Shown one piece after another: positions 11,021-20,849 of a stretch of DNA of 64,000 nucleotides. Position 1 is the first letter of the stretch. Each line of letters begins with the position of its first letter. The DNA is taken from positions 898,501 through 962,500 of the forward strand of contig NZ_UHFH01000003.1 of NCBI RefSeq assembly GCF_900459225.1. Direction: 5' to 3'. The notes beneath the pieces were generated by a model. The model ran no database searches. It saw nothing but the letters and a program-made list of their open reading frames with translations, and was not told the origin of the DNA. The position numbers were made by a program, and so were the translations under genes. The DNA comes from Streptococcus dysgalactiae subsp. dysgalactiae. Lineage in GTDB: Bacteria; Bacillota; Bacilli; Lactobacillales; Streptococcaceae.

Positions 11021-11378
11021 TAAAAACACTCTATAAATGTTGTACAGAAAACTGTTGCCTTTTCAAGCTACCTTTTTTCCCTGCATTCATAAGGGTTGCT
11101 AATTGAGATAGGTGAATATCTTGAAAATCCAACAGGGCATTTAAAAGGGTTACTTGTTCGGTAAGTTTACCTTCGAAGTAGTCTTAAATCATGGAAGCTC
11201 TCGGGAGCAAAACGTCAATTACAGAAATAGAAATAAGATGGGTGGGTATTACCAAGGATTGTCAATAAGATAGAGATAATGAAACCGAGCGACTAAAAAG
11301 CCCTTCCCAAGAGAATGAGTTGGGAGGACTAACCGGTTATTGGGTAACCATCTCTGTTTAAAAAGAGGTAGCCTTAGT
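11021..11378. other. gap between mva operons with degraded sequence and weak terminator
   Basis: No intact gene. On the minus strand 11190-11043 an open stretch reads LLNALLDFQDIHLSQLATLM and continues to a stop, preceded directly by an in-frame TAA; I do not recognise it and take it as a gene remnant. TTGGGA (11320-11325) and TCCCAA (11305-11310) form a short stem which, on the minus strand, is followed by AGGGCTTTTT and may end mvaA transcription. Confidence 0.45.
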
Positions 11379-12656
11379 TTAAGCATTTCGTAGTATTGCT
11401 AGATGCTGACTAGCTTTCTCAAGGTTCATTGGCTTGTCTGCTAATAAGGAGGTCACCAAAGGGGCAACTTCCTCCTCTTTAGCACCTGCTAAAAGGGCTA
11501 GTGACTTCGCATGAAGCTTCATATGGCCTGCTTGAATACCTGAGGATGTCAAAGCCTTGAGCGCAGCAAAGTTTTGAGCCAATCCCACCGAAACAATGAC
11601 CTGAGCTAAGGTTTTAGCATCTGGTTGATTAAGTAAATCACGGGCAATGGAGACAGTTGGATTAAGTCCAATAGACCCCCCTTTACTGGCAATGGGCATA
11701 GGAAGCGTTAATTGACCAAGTAATACTTCTTGTTCCTGGTCAAACTCCCAATGACTGAGGCCTTGGTAAGCCCCATTTCTTGAAGCGTAAGCATGCCCCC
11801 CCGATTCGATGGCACGCCAGTCGTTCCCTGTCGCCATAACTACCGCGTCAATGCCATTAAATATTCCCTTATTATGGGTGGCAGCTCGGTAGGAGTCCAC
11901 TTGAGCTAATTGACTTGCCAAGACCATTTTTTTAGCTAATTGCTGGGCTTCTGACTTCTCTCGACTCAAAAAGCGAATATCAACTTGACAACTAGCCGTT
12001 ACAAGAGACTCTGTGGCATAATTTGATAGGATAGCCATTAAGCTTTTTCCCTTGGATAATGATTCTAGGTCGGGAATAAGTGCTTCCATCATGGTATTGA
12101 CCATATTGGCTCCCATGGCCTCTTGTGTGTCTACTGTGAGATAAAAAATAAGGAAATCTCCCTTTTCTTCCAAACGGATTTCTCTGGCGCCGCCACCTCT
12201 TTTGACAATTGATGGGTAGGCATCATTAGCAGCTGCAATCAGTTTGTCTGAGTTGGCAAGAATAGCTTGTTTAGCCTCTTCCACTTGGTCGATATCATAG
12301 AGAGCAACTTGACCAATCATTTGGCGTTTGAGAATTTTAGAGGTAAAGCCCCCAGAGTGCTTGATCAGTTTAGCAGCAAAGGAAGCAGCAGCGACAACAG
12401 AAGGTTCTTCAGTCACAAAAGGGACTTGATAAGACACGCCGTTAATGAGGAAATCAGGAGCGATACTAAAAGGTAAGGCAAAGCGTCCCAAAACATTCTC
12501 GGTCAGTTGATTAGCCGTTTCGATAGGTAATAAGTAATCATTCTCTAATGCTTGAAAATGCTCAGGGGTTAAGAGTTCAAATTGTTTAATGAGTTGCAGT
12601 CGCTCTTCAAAGGTCTTCTTTGAAAAGCCTGCCCAATTAAGATTCATATTTGTCAT
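11379..12656 (-). CDS. mvaA: hydroxymethylglutaryl-CoA reductase, class II
   Basis: A 425-residue enzyme that reduces HMG-CoA to mevalonate. It has the class II signatures ENVLGRFALPFSIAPDF near residue 53, EAMGANMVNTMME near 178 and HNKGIFNGIDAVVMATGNDW near 260, which includes the catalytic Lys and Asp. Its start lies inside the last 20 bases of mvaS (a second in-frame ATG is at 12647), so the two are translationally coupled. With mvaS it supplies mevalonate to the kinases encoded by the facing operon. Confidence 0.95.
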   Translation of the reverse strand: MTNMNLNWAGFSKKTFEERLQLIKQFELLTPEHFQALENDYLLPIETANQLTENVLGRFALPFSIAPDFLINGVSYQVPFVTEEPSVVAAASFAAKLIKHSGGFTSKILKRQMIGQVALYDIDQVEEAKQAILANSDKLIAAANDAYPSIVKRGGGAREIRLEEKGDFLIFYLTVDTQEAMGANMVNTMMEALIPDLESLSKGKSLMAILSNYATESLVTASCQVDIRFLSREKSEAQQLAKKMVLASQLAQVDSYRAATHNKGIFNGIDAVVMATGNDWRAIESGGHAYASRNGAYQGLSHWEFDQEQEVLLGQLTLPMPIASKGGSIGLNPTVSIARDLLNQPDAKTLAQVIVSVGLAQNFAALKALTSSGIQAGHMKLHAKSLALLAGAKEEEVAPLVTSLLADKPMNLEKASQHLAILRNA

Positions 12657-13818
12657 TGATTTGGTACAGTCGTTGATTGTCCTTGATTTCTGTTAAGGCA
12701 AATTTGCCAGTTAAGTAGGTGTTGAAGCTAGCATCGCCTTGCTCATCCAATTTGGCTTCTTCGTAGAAAAGTTCTTCGTACTCAGCGACAGAAAGGCGAT
12801 GTCTTTGATCTAAAATGGTTTGACGATTCGTTATTAGCATCTGCTCATAGCCTGCTACTAACTGTCCTGAGAAAATTTCACTCACTGCTCCAGAACCGTA
12901 ACTGAAAAGTCCGATTCGGTCCCCTGCTTGTAACGTTTTGCTATTTTCAAGCAGAGACAAAAGGCCTAAATAAAGAGAACCTGTATAGATGTTGCCGATT
13001 TGTTTGCTGTAAGTGATAGAAGCTTGGAAATTTTCCAGTAAGTGTTCCTTGTGTTCAACAGGCAAGGACTCATCCATCATTTTATTCAGTCCTTTCAAGG
13101 CTAACTTCGGAAAAGGAAGATGGAAACAAAAAGCAGCAAAATCTGTTAGTTGAGCCTCTGTTTTGTCTTGGTAGGCTTGCCAGGTAGTTTCTAAAGAGTC
13201 AAGGTACTGTTTGGTAGAGTAAACGCCGTTAACAAAAGGCGTTGTACTATAATTTGGACGCCAGAAGTCCATGATATCTCGCGTCTGCGCCACATTATCT
13301 TGATGCAATTCGAAAATACGTGGATTAGCCGTTACCAACATAGCAATGCTTCCAGCACCTTGAGTGGATTCACCAGCAGACTCAATGCCATATTTAGCAA
13401 TGTCACTGGCAATAACAAGAACACGTGATTCTGGCTTTGCTGCCACATGTAGTTTAGCGTAATCTAACGCGGCCGTGGCACTATAACAAGCTTCTTTGAC
13501 TTCAAAAGAACGGGCAAAAGGTTGAATCCCCATCAAATGGTGGACGTAAATTGCCGCGGCTTTGGATTGATCAACACTTGACTCCGTTGCAAGAATAACC
13601 ATGTCAATTGTAGCTTTGTCTTCATCTGTTAATATCTGATCAGCTGCAGAAGCAGCTAATGTCACAATATCTTCTGTAACCGGAGTAACACTAAGGGCCT
13701 CGATGAGTAGTCCCTGACTAAATTTTGCTGGATCTGTTTGGCGAGCAAGAGCCAAGTCATCCAATTTCAAGACATATTGACTGGTCGCAAAACCAATCTT
13801 ATCAATTCCGATTTTCAT
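12637..13818 (-). CDS. mvaS: hydroxymethylglutaryl-CoA synthase
   Basis: A 393-residue thiolase-fold enzyme that condenses acetoacetyl-CoA with acetyl-CoA to HMG-CoA. The catalytic Cys is in KEACYSATAALDYAK near residue 110; the N-terminus IGIDKIGFATSQYVL and GSLYLGLLSLLEN and FSYGSGAVSEIFSG in the C-terminal half are family signatures. First gene of the minus-strand mvaS-mvaA operon, divergent from thyA. Start at 13818 follows AGAAGGACAC. TAAAAT-like -10 boxes lie in the 215-base gap to thyA, but I cannot choose one firmly. Confidence 0.95.
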   Translation of the reverse strand: MKIGIDKIGFATSQYVLKLDDLALARQTDPAKFSQGLLIEALSVTPVTEDIVTLAASAADQILTDEDKATIDMVILATESSVDQSKAAAIYVHHLMGIQPFARSFEVKEACYSATAALDYAKLHVAAKPESRVLVIASDIAKYGIESAGESTQGAGSIAMLVTANPRIFELHQDNVAQTRDIMDFWRPNYSTTPFVNGVYSTKQYLDSLETTWQAYQDKTEAQLTDFAAFCFHLPFPKLALKGLNKMMDESLPVEHKEHLLENFQASITYSKQIGNIYTGSLYLGLLSLLENSKTLQAGDRIGLFSYGSGAVSEIFSGQLVAGYEQMLITNRQTILDQRHRLSVAEYEELFYEEAKLDEQGDASFNTYLTGKFALTEIKDNQRLYQINDKYES

Positions 13819-14032
13819 AAGTGTCCTTCTTTATATCCATTTTTGTAGTCTTATCCATTTTAACACATTTTATCCAGAAGTTAGACTGATAAAACTATGA
13901 CTTTCCTTTTTCAGATTAAAAAAAGAGAACTTATCAGATAACATTTCCAAGAGACATTTCGTTTTTATTCTGGTATTTTCCTATAAAATTAGTTAGAATA
14001 GTAAGAAGCGCTCAGAAAGAAAGGACCTGGAG

Positions 14033-14872
14033 ATGACAAAAGCAGACGAGATTTTTAAAGCCAATATTGAAAAAATTATGGATGAGGGTGTCTTTAGTGA
14101 ACAAGCACGTCCCAAGTATAAAGATGGTCGTACGGCTAATTCCAAATACATTACAGGTGCCTTTGCAGAATATGATTTAGCTAAAGGGGAGTTTCCAATT
14201 ACCACCTTACGACCTATTCCCATTCAATCAGCTATTAAAGAATTATTGTGGATTTATCAAGATCAAACTAACAGTTTAGATGTTTTGGAAAACAAATACA
14301 ATGTTCATTATTGGAATGAATGGGAAGTTGGTCAGACAAGAACCATTGGTCAACGCTACGGAGCGGTCGTCAAAAAACATGACATCATTTCAAAATTATT
14401 GAAGCAATTGTCAGAAAATCCTTGGAACCGTCGCAATGTCATTTCCCTTTGGGACTATGAAGCGTTTGAAGAGACAGAAGGCTTGTTACCATGTGCCTTT
14501 CAAACCATGTTTGACGTTAGACGTGTAGAGGAAAATCTTTATTTAGATGCTACCTTGACGCAACGTTCTAATGATATGTTGGTTGCCCATCATATTAACG
14601 CCATGCAATATGTTGCCTTGCAAATGATGATTGCTAAACATTTTGGCTGGAAAGTTGGCAAATTCTTTTATTTTGTCAATAATTTACACATTTACGATAA
14701 TCAATTTCCTCAGGCTAAGGAATTATTGAAACGACACCCAACTGATTGTCAGCCTAAGCTTGTGTTAAATGTTCCAGATGGTACTAATTTCTTTGATATT
14801 AAACCAGAAGATTTTGAATTGCAAGACTACGAACCGGTCAAACCACAATTGCGGTTTGACTTGGCAATCTAA
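14033..14872 (+). CDS. thyA: thymidylate synthase
   Basis: A 279-residue enzyme that methylates dUMP to dTMP using methylenetetrahydrofolate. The active-site Cys is in [10 protein letters not shown] near residue 157, followed by [19 protein letters not shown] near 180 and [11 protein letters not shown] near 220. It starts after AAGGACCTGGAG. folA follows 80 bases downstream, which recycles the dihydrofolate it makes; the two are probably co-transcribed. Confidence 0.96.
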   Translation: MTKADEIFKANIEKIMDEGVFSEQARPKYKDGRTANSKYITGAFAEYDLAKGEFPITTLRPIPIQSAIKELLWIYQDQTNSLDVLENKYNVHYWNEWEVGQTRTIGQRYGAVVKKHDIISKLLKQLSENPWNRRNVISLWDYEAFEETEGLLPCAFQTMFDVRRVEENLYLDATLTQRSNDMLVAHHINAMQYVALQMMIAKHFGWKVGKFFYFVNNLHIYDNQFPQAKELLKRHPTDCQPKLVLNVPDGTNFFDIKPEDFELQDYEPVKPQLRFDLAI

Positions 14873-14952
14873 GGATTACCTCGATTTTTTTGTGAGCATT
14901 TTACTAAGAAATTTGATAAAATAAGGAAAGTTCAAGGTGAAGGAATAGACTA

Positions 14953-15450
14953 ATGACAAAGGAAATGATTGCTATCTGGGCAGAAGATGAAGCAGGTCTT
15001 ATCGGGGTTGATGGCAAGCTACCATGGTACCTGCCAAGAGAGCTGCAACATTTTAAAGAAACAACTTTGAATCAAGCTATTTTAATGGGGAGAGTAACCT
15101 TTGATGGCATGAATCGTAGGCTGCTTCCTAATCGTCAAACCCTTGTGATGACAAGAGATGTAAACTATCAAGTAGATGGGGTATTGACCATGACTAGTGT
15201 TGAGGAAGTTCTGGATTGGTATCATGCACAGGAAAAAACACTTTACGTTATTGGTGGAAGCAAGGTTTTAGAAGCCTTTGACGGTTATTTTAATCGTGTG
15301 ATTAAAACAGTGGTTTGTCACCAATTTGAAGGGGATACCTACCGACCAAAACTTGACTTAAGTCGTTTTAAGGAAGAAATCCAAACCTTCTATCCAAAGG
15401 ATGCAAACAATCCTTACGATTTTACAGTGACGGTCTTAAAACACCAATAG
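14953..15450 (+). CDS. folA: dihydrofolate reductase
   Basis: A 165-residue enzyme (dyr) that reduces dihydrofolate to tetrahydrofolate and is the target of trimethoprim. The N-terminus shows IAIWAEDEAGLIGVDGKLPW, then LPRELQHFKETT with the substrate-binding acidic residue, LMGRVTFDGM near residue 45 and YVIGGSKVLEAF near 96 (NADPH binding). Starts after AAGGTGAAGGAA, downstream of thyA. Nothing in it marks an acquired resistant allele. Confidence 0.95.
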   Translation: MTKEMIAIWAEDEAGLIGVDGKLPWYLPRELQHFKETTLNQAILMGRVTFDGMNRRLLPNRQTLVMTRDVNYQVDGVLTMTSVEEVLDWYHAQEKTLYVIGGSKVLEAFDGYFNRVIKTVVCHQFEGDTYRPKLDLSRFKEEIQTFYPKDANNPYDFTVTVLKHQ

Positions 15451-15469
15451 TATAAGGAGATGATAAGGA

Positions 15470-15640
15470 ATGCAACGTAGTATTTTTGGCATATTTACGG
15501 CCTTTTTGTGTGCGATTTGTATCTTATGTGCTATTCCAGCCTTTCGGAAAAATCGTTACGGCCTAGGGACACTATTCTTGTTAAATGCTTTTACCAATTT
15601 GGTCAATAGTATCCATGCCTTTTATGGCACCTTGTTTTAA
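15470..15640 (+). CDS. small membrane protein between folA and clpX
   Basis: A 56-residue ORF with an AAGGAGATGATAAGGA ribosome site, beginning MQRSIFGIFTAFLCAICILC and ending HAFYGTLF. It has a hydrophobic N-terminal segment, a short basic loop (RKNR) and a second weakly hydrophobic segment, so it is probably a small membrane protein. It sits 19 bases after folA and 115 before clpX. I do not recognise a family; a hypothetical gene at this place is known in S. pyogenes genomes. Confidence 0.7.
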   Translation: MQRSIFGIFTAFLCAICILCAIPAFRKNRYGLGTLFLLNAFTNLVNSIHAFYGTLF

Positions 15641-15755
15641 AGCATTCTAAAGCGGGTAATCAAAAGATACTTGAAGCATTTAGAGAATATTGAGTACACG
15701 AGTGACTCATGAAACGTATGAAATGATAAGAGAAAGTAAGAGAGAGTTATAGGAA

Positions 15756-16985
15756 ATGGCAGGAAATCGTACAAACGATATTAAAGTATATTGCTCATTT
15801 TGTGGCAAGAGCCAAAACGAAGTCAAAAAAATTATTGCAGGGAATAATGTTTTTATCTGTAATGAATGTGTGGCTTTGTCACAAGAAATTATTAAAGAAG
15901 AGTTGGCAGAAGAAGTATTAGCTGATCTAACAGAAGTTCCAAAACCCAAAGAGCTCCTTGAGGTTTTAAACCAGTATGTTGTTGGCCAAAATCGTGCCAA
16001 ACGTGCTTTATCAGTAGCTGTTTACAATCATTACAAACGCGTATCATTCACGGAAAGTCGTGATGATGAAGATGTGGAATTGCAAAAATCAAACATTTTA
16101 ATGATTGGTCCAACAGGTTCAGGAAAGACTTTTCTGGCTCAAACCTTAGCTAAGAGCTTAAATGTTCCCTTTGCGATTGCTGATGCAACCTCACTGACTG
16201 AAGCAGGGTATGTTGGAGAAGATGTGGAAAATATTCTTCTCAAGCTTATCCAAGCAGCTGATTATAATGTGGAACGAGCAGAGCGTGGTATCATCTATGT
16301 CGATGAAATTGATAAGATTGCTAAAAAAGGCGAAAATGTGTCCATCACACGTGATGTTTCTGGTGAGGGAGTTCAGCAGGCCTTACTAAAAATTATTGAA
16401 GGAACGGTTGCTAGTGTTCCTCCTCAAGGCGGTCGTAAGCATCCAAATCAGGAAATGATTCAAATTGATACCAAGAATATCTTGTTTATTGTTGGGGGAG
16501 CCTTTGACGGCATTGAAGATATTGTCAAACAACGTTTAGGAGAAAAAGTCATTGGTTTTGGTCAAAACAGCCGAAAAATCGACGACAATGCTTCTTATAT
16601 GCAAGAGATTATTTCAGAAGATATCCAAAAATTTGGTCTTATACCAGAGTTTATTGGACGCTTGCCAGTCGTAGCTGCTCTTGAACAACTAAACACATCA
16701 GATTTGATTCAGATTTTGACAGAACCAAGAAATGCCCTAGTCAAGCAATATCAAGCTCTTCTTTCTTACGATGGCGTCGAATTGGCATTTGATAAGGAAG
16801 CCTTAGAAGCCATTGCAAATAAAGCCATTGAGCGTAAGACAGGCGCGCGTGGTCTTCGTTCTATTATCGAAGAAACAATGTTAGACATTATGTTTGAAAT
16901 TCCAAGCCAAGAAGATGTCATAAAAGTGCGTATCACCAAGGCTGCTGTCGAAGGCAAGTCAAAACCCGTTTTAGAGACAGCGTAA
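15756..16985 (+). CDS. clpX: ClpX, ATPase subunit of Clp protease
   Basis: A 409-residue AAA+ unfoldase that recognises substrates and feeds them to ClpP. It has an N-terminal C4 zinc-binding domain (CSFCGKSQ at about residue 13 and CNEC at about 38), Walker A GPTGSGKT near 116, Walker [11 protein letters not shown], the [10 protein letters not shown] segment and the IGF-type ClpP loop (VIGFGQ). Starts after AGAGAGTTATAGGAA. The engB gene follows after 9 bases, forming the clpX-engB pair found widely in Firmicutes. Confidence 0.96.
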   Translation: MAGNRTNDIKVYCSFCGKSQNEVKKIIAGNNVFICNECVALSQEIIKEELAEEVLADLTEVPKPKELLEVLNQYVVGQNRAKRALSVAVYNHYKRVSFTESRDDEDVELQKSNILMIGPTGSGKTFLAQTLAKSLNVPFAIADATSLTEAGYVGEDVENILLKLIQAADYNVERAERGIIYVDEIDKIAKKGENVSITRDVSGEGVQQALLKIIEGTVASVPPQGGRKHPNQEMIQIDTKNILFIVGGAFDGIEDIVKQRLGEKVIGFGQNSRKIDDNASYMQEIISEDIQKFGLIPEFIGRLPVVAALEQLNTSDLIQILTEPRNALVKQYQALLSYDGVELAFDKEALEAIANKAIERKTGARGLRSIIEETMLDIMFEIPSQEDVIKVRITKAAVEGKSKPVLETA

Positions 16986-16994
16986 GGAGAAATA

Positions 16995-17594
16995 ATGGCT
17001 GAAGAACAAGTCTTAAATACCCATAATGCCTCAATTTTGTTGAGCGCTGCAAACAAATCTCACTACCCTCAAGATGACCTGCCAGAAATTGCTTTGGCAG
17101 GACGTTCCAATGTTGGGAAATCTAGTTTTATTAACAGCATGCTTGGGCGAAAAAACTTAGCGCGTACGTCAAGTAAGCCAGGAAAAACTCAGCTTTTAAA
17201 TTTTTTCAACATTGATGACAAGCTTCGCTTTGTGGATGTACCAGGATATGGTTATGCCAAAGTATCAAAATCTGAACGTGCTAAATGGGGCAAAATGATT
17301 GAAGAATATTTGACTAGCAGGGATAATCTAAGAGCTGTCGTGAGTTTGGTGGATTTACGTCATGAATCTTCTAAAGAAGATGTTCAAATGTATGAGTTTT
17401 TAAAGTATTATGACATTCCTGTCATTATTGTGGCAACCAAAGCAGACAAGATTCCTCGTGGTAAGTGGAATAAGCATGAATCAATGGTTAAGAAAACTCT
17501 GGGGTTTGACAAGACAGATCATTTTATCATTTTTTCATCAGTGGACCGCGTGGGTATCGACGAAGCATGGGATACTATTTTAGAATACCTGTAA
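16995..17594 (+). CDS. engB: ribosome biogenesis GTPase EngB/YsxC
   Basis: A 199-residue GTPase needed for late assembly of the 50S subunit. G motifs: [10 protein letters not shown] (G1) near residue 37, TSSKPGKTQ (G2) near 58, DVPGYGYAK (G3) near 78, TKAD (G4) near 148 and SSVDRVG (G5) near 180. Follows clpX by 9 bases after AAGGAG. A terminator follows. Confidence 0.95.
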   Translation: MAEEQVLNTHNASILLSAANKSHYPQDDLPEIALAGRSNVGKSSFINSMLGRKNLARTSSKPGKTQLLNFFNIDDKLRFVDVPGYGYAKVSKSERAKWGKMIEEYLTSRDNLRAVVSLVDLRHESSKEDVQMYEFLKYYDIPVIIVATKADKIPRGKWNKHESMVKKTLGFDKTDHFIIFSSVDRVGIDEAWDTILEYL

Positions 17595-17615
17595 AAGAGA
17601 GAAATCCTAACAGAT

Positions 17616-17645
17616 AGAATATTTCCAATAGGGAATGTTCTTTTT
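17616..17645 (+). terminator. terminator of clpX-engB
   Basis: AGAATATTTCC (17616-17626) pairs with GGGAATGTTCT (17631-17641), with wobble pairs and a 4-base loop, followed by TTTTT. Confidence 0.7.
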
Positions 17646-17687
17646 GTGTTCTAAAAAAAGGGTAGGTTAGAAGTTTTTTATTTTGAC

Positions 17688-17716
17688 TTGACGCTTTAAT
17701 CATGTCATGCTAGTAT
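17688..17716 (+). promoter_or_regulatory. promoter of the 17738 gene
   Basis: TTGACG (17688-17693), a 17-base spacer and TAGTAT (17711-17716), placed 22 bases before the start codon and just after the engB terminator, so the next gene has its own transcript. Confidence 0.65.
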
Positions 17717-17737
17717 TTTATATTGAGGAGATAAGTA

Positions 17738-18481
17738 ATGACACGAGTAGCCATAGGGCACCCCGCAAGAAAATGTTTGCTATGGGATCGATGTAGTGCT
17801 CTTTGTGTGTTTATCATTTTCCTAGCTTTATTGACGATGCTTTTTGTGATTAGGTACCGTAATAGTTCTATCGAAGGTATTTGGAAGACGGCAAGTATTG
17901 ATCAAAAATTAGGAGATGATTTTGCGAAACGGCTCACAGGATTACATCAAAGTCCCCTTATTGATGACAGTTTGTTAACGTCATCCGAAATGATTTTACA
18001 GGTTAAAAATAATAATGCTCACCTAAGCTTTAGAGTCCAAGTCGAAAAAGCTGCCTTTGCTGAACGTTTAGCATCTTATCACGAAAATGAGTTATTAAAG
18101 ATATTGAAAGATAATCACCTTGTGATTGGTGATTTGAGTCAGGAAGAACAACACATCATTGACAGTAGCATGCCAGCTCACCATGAGTTGGAAATGATTT
18201 TAGATCAGGCTTTTGAAAAGCTAGCTTCCAATATTGGTGGTCATTATGATCGGAAAACAGGAAGCTTGTCTGCTGTTATTCTTAAAGGCAATGTTAATCG
18301 CATTTTGCATACTATTGATATTAGTAAATTAATCACAGGACATATTTACCTTTCAAAAGGAATCACAACACCTAATGGTTACTTTGATTACATCAAATTT
18401 GGTAGAAAACTAGAATTATTAGGTGATGAAAAAATTATTTTTAAAAAGATAACAGAAAAAAGCGCATCTGGCACTTCTTAA
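17738..18481 (+). CDS. unrecognised protein with N-terminal membrane anchor
   Basis: A 247-residue protein I do not recognise. Residues about 17-43 (CSALCVFIIFLALLTMLFVI) form one membrane segment preceded by basic residues; the rest is soluble, predicted outside, with an EGIWKTASID segment just after the anchor, as in lipocalin-like or stress-related streptococcal proteins. A Cys at the membrane segment is not in a clear lipobox. It starts after TTGAGGAG and has its own promoter; the stop codon lies in the loop of the terminator it shares with clpL. Confidence 0.6.
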   Translation: MTRVAIGHPARKCLLWDRCSALCVFIIFLALLTMLFVIRYRNSSIEGIWKTASIDQKLGDDFAKRLTGLHQSPLIDDSLLTSSEMILQVKNNNAHLSFRVQVEKAAFAERLASYHENELLKILKDNHLVIGDLSQEEQHIIDSSMPAHHELEMILDQAFEKLASNIGGHYDRKTGSLSAVILKGNVNRILHTIDISKLITGHIYLSKGITTPNGYFDYIKFGRKLELLGDEKIIFKKITEKSASGTS

Positions 18482-18502
18482 GGTTGCAAGATGCGCTTTT
18501 TT
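18456..18502. terminator. bidirectional terminator between 17738 gene and clpL
   Basis: AAAAAAGCGCATCT (18456-18469) and AGATGCGCTTTTTT (18489-18502) form a perfect 14-bp stem, with A's on one side and T's on the other, so it can stop transcription from both facing genes. Confidence 0.92.
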
Positions 18503-18537
18503 ACGTTAGGTCATTTTCCAAAAGTACTGGCTAATGA

Positions 18538-20646
18538 TCAATTTTTGTCGTGAATGACTAACTGTCCTTGTTCCAGACTAGCTTGTAGGTTTTTGACCTC
18601 TGGGTGATCGAGGTAGAAGTCTGTAATGCGGTCTCGGATTTCTTGCTCGATGACACGGCGTAATGGTCGAACTCCCATTGCGTGGTCATAACCTAGTTCA
18701 ATCAAGTGAGCTTTGGCATCATCAGAAATAGTTAAGCTAATTCCTTTTTTAGCTATGGTTTGATTAACTTCTGCTAACATTAAATCAACAATTTCTTCTA
18801 AGTCTTCTTTTTGCAAATGATTGAATTCGATAACCCCATTGAAACGATTGAGAAATTCTGGTCTAAAGTAAGGCGCAATACGGTCCATAATAGCAGGTTG
18901 ATCTGTGTTTTCATCTTCTTGATGCCCAAATCCCGCATTAGAAGTAGCAATGATAACAGTGTTTTTAAAGTTGATGGTATTCCCCTGACCATCTGTTAAT
19001 CGGCCATCATCCAGTACTTGGAGAAGAAGGGTAATGACTTGCGGATCGGCTTTTTCAATCTCATCCAATAGAACAATCGCATATGGATTGCGACGAACGC
19101 GTTCTGTTAGCGTATTGTTATTATCATCATAGCCAATATAACCAGCAGTTGTGCCGATTAGCTTGGACACAGCTGTACGATCACTATATTCAGACATGTC
19201 AAGTCGAATAATAGCATCTTTGGAACCAAAGAGGTCCAGTGCTAGCTGTTTGGCTAATTCTGTTTTACCGACACCTGTTGGTCCAACAAAGAGGAAGGAA
19301 CCGATAGGACGATTGCCGTCGTCAAAACCAGCTCGATTACGGCGAATAGCACGAGCCACAGCTTCAACAGCTCCATCTTGGCCAATCACGTGTCCTTTTA
19401 AGCGGTTACTAATTTCTTTGAGTCTTTCCAAATCACTAGCTCCCATATTGGACACTGGGACACCAGTCAGACGCTCTACGGATTTTGCAATGTCATTGAC
19501 AGTAGCAGTAACCTTTTGGTCTTCGCTATGGCTATCCATTTGTTTTTGCAATTCTTCAATTCGTGTTTTAGCGGTTAAAGCTCTCTCAAAATCTTCTTTG
19601 GCCACAGCCTCTTCTTGGATGTTCTTTTGAGTTGTCATTTCAGCTTCTAGAGACTTGAGGTCAGTCACAGGATGCTGAGCAGCTAAATGCGCAGCAGTCA
19701 TATCTACTAAGTCAATCGCTTTATCTGGTAAACTACGTTGAGGAATGTACTGAATAGAATAGTCAATCGCAGCTTTAAGAACAGCATCCGGAAGGATAAC
19801 ATTATGGTGTTGTTCGTAAAGATTTCGAATTCCCATTAAAATATGGAAGGTGTCTTCAGCAGACGGTGCATTGACCTTAACCTCATTAAAACGACGAGCA
19901 AGCGCAGCATTTTTTAAAATGGTATTGCGGTATTCATCTTGAGTTGTTGCACCAATCAGTGTCAATTCACCACGGGAAAGAGCAGGTTTTAGCATATCAG
20001 CTAATCCTTTAGACCCAGAGTCACCACCAGTGGAACCTGCACCAAGGATTTGATGGATTTCGTCAAAGAAGAGAATAATATTCCCAGCTTCTTTGACCTC
20101 TTGAATCATGTTTTGGATATTTTCTTCAAAGGAGCCACGGTACTGAGTGCCTGCTTCAAGGCCAGAGATATCAATGGAAATAATTTCTTTATTTTTGATA
20201 GCAGCAGGGACGTCACCATTCACAATAGCTTGAGCTAGTCCTTCAACCACAGCTGTTTTACCAACACCAGCATCTCCGACTAGAACGGGATTATTCTTTG
20301 TTCGGCGAGCTAAAATTTCCGCAGTGTCTTGAATTTCGTGATTGCGACCAATAACAGGATCAAGTTTTCCTTGTCTTGCTTCTTCAGTTAAGTTGGTGCC
20401 CAGTTTAGCTAAAATCCCATCCTTTTTGGTCTGATGACCTTGGGATGTAGACTGTTCAGTACCTTTATCACCTTTATCGCTTAGACGACCAGTTTGACGA
20501 TATGCCTGGAATTCTTCAGGTGTCATTTCGCGTCCATTCACTAAATAGCGTCGATTTTCACTACGATAGCCACCCATATTGCCCATTAGTTGATTAAAGA
20601 TATCATCCATGTTTCCAAAAGGATCTTTGTCATAATAATTTGTCAT
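18538..20646 (-). CDS. clpL: ClpL, HSP100 stress chaperone ATPase
   Basis: A 702-residue two-AAA-domain Clp ATPase that disaggregates proteins under heat and other stress without ClpP. Walker [14 protein letters not shown] near residue 120 and [13 protein letters not shown] near 440; Walker [13 protein letters not shown] and LLDEIEKA; a short coiled middle region (about 310-380). No ClpP-binding IGF loop is seen, consistent with ClpL. The ATG at 20646 ([15 protein letters not shown]) is chosen over a longer frame that runs into the leader. Repressed by CtsR through the operator at 20805-20821 (inferred). Confidence 0.93.
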   Translation of the reverse strand: MTNYYDKDPFGNMDDIFNQLMGNMGGYRSENRRYLVNGREMTPEEFQAYRQTGRLSDKGDKGTEQSTSQGHQTKKDGILAKLGTNLTEEARQGKLDPVIGRNHEIQDTAEILARRTKNNPVLVGDAGVGKTAVVEGLAQAIVNGDVPAAIKNKEIISIDISGLEAGTQYRGSFEENIQNMIQEVKEAGNIILFFDEIHQILGAGSTGGDSGSKGLADMLKPALSRGELTLIGATTQDEYRNTILKNAALARRFNEVKVNAPSAEDTFHILMGIRNLYEQHHNVILPDAVLKAAIDYSIQYIPQRSLPDKAIDLVDMTAAHLAAQHPVTDLKSLEAEMTTQKNIQEEAVAKEDFERALTAKTRIEELQKQMDSHSEDQKVTATVNDIAKSVERLTGVPVSNMGASDLERLKEISNRLKGHVIGQDGAVEAVARAIRRNRAGFDDGNRPIGSFLFVGPTGVGKTELAKQLALDLFGSKDAIIRLDMSEYSDRTAVSKLIGTTAGYIGYDDNNNTLTERVRRNPYAIVLLDEIEKADPQVITLLLQVLDDGRLTDGQGNTINFKNTVIIATSNAGFGHQEDENTDQPAIMDRIAPYFRPEFLNRFNGVIEFNHLQKEDLEEIVDLMLAEVNQTIAKKGISLTISDDAKAHLIELGYDHAMGVRPLRRVIEQEIRDRITDFYLDHPEVKNLQASLEQGQLVIHDKN

Positions 20647-20791
20647 ATTAGTTACCTCGAAATAAAAATAATGTACTATCGTAAGATAGAGTAGGAAGGT
20701 TACCATTCTTAGATCCGTACACACTTTAGTAGATTAGAGAGGTCACAGCTAAGAATTGGAGTTTACGTTTTGCTAACCACCTTATGATATT

Positions 20792-20821
20792 ATTTTATCT
20801 ATTTAGTCAGTTAAGGTCAAA
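20792..20821 (-). promoter_or_regulatory. clpL promoter with overlapping CtsR operator
   Basis: On the minus strand TTGACC (20820-20815), 17 bases, TAAAAT (20797-20792). The -35 box lies inside a heptad GGTCAAA (20815-20821, + strand) which, with the weaker heptad AGTCAGT (20805-20811) after a 3-base spacer, gives the tandem layout of a CtsR box. The transcript would have a leader of about 140 bases before clpL. Confidence 0.7.
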
Positions 20822-20849
20822 TAAAAAAATTAAAAATTTGGGTTTGTTT

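Noticed and set aside
19151..19630. 159-codon plus-strand ORF inside clpL
   Set aside because: Opposite-strand shadow of the clpL coding sequence, no supporting signals.
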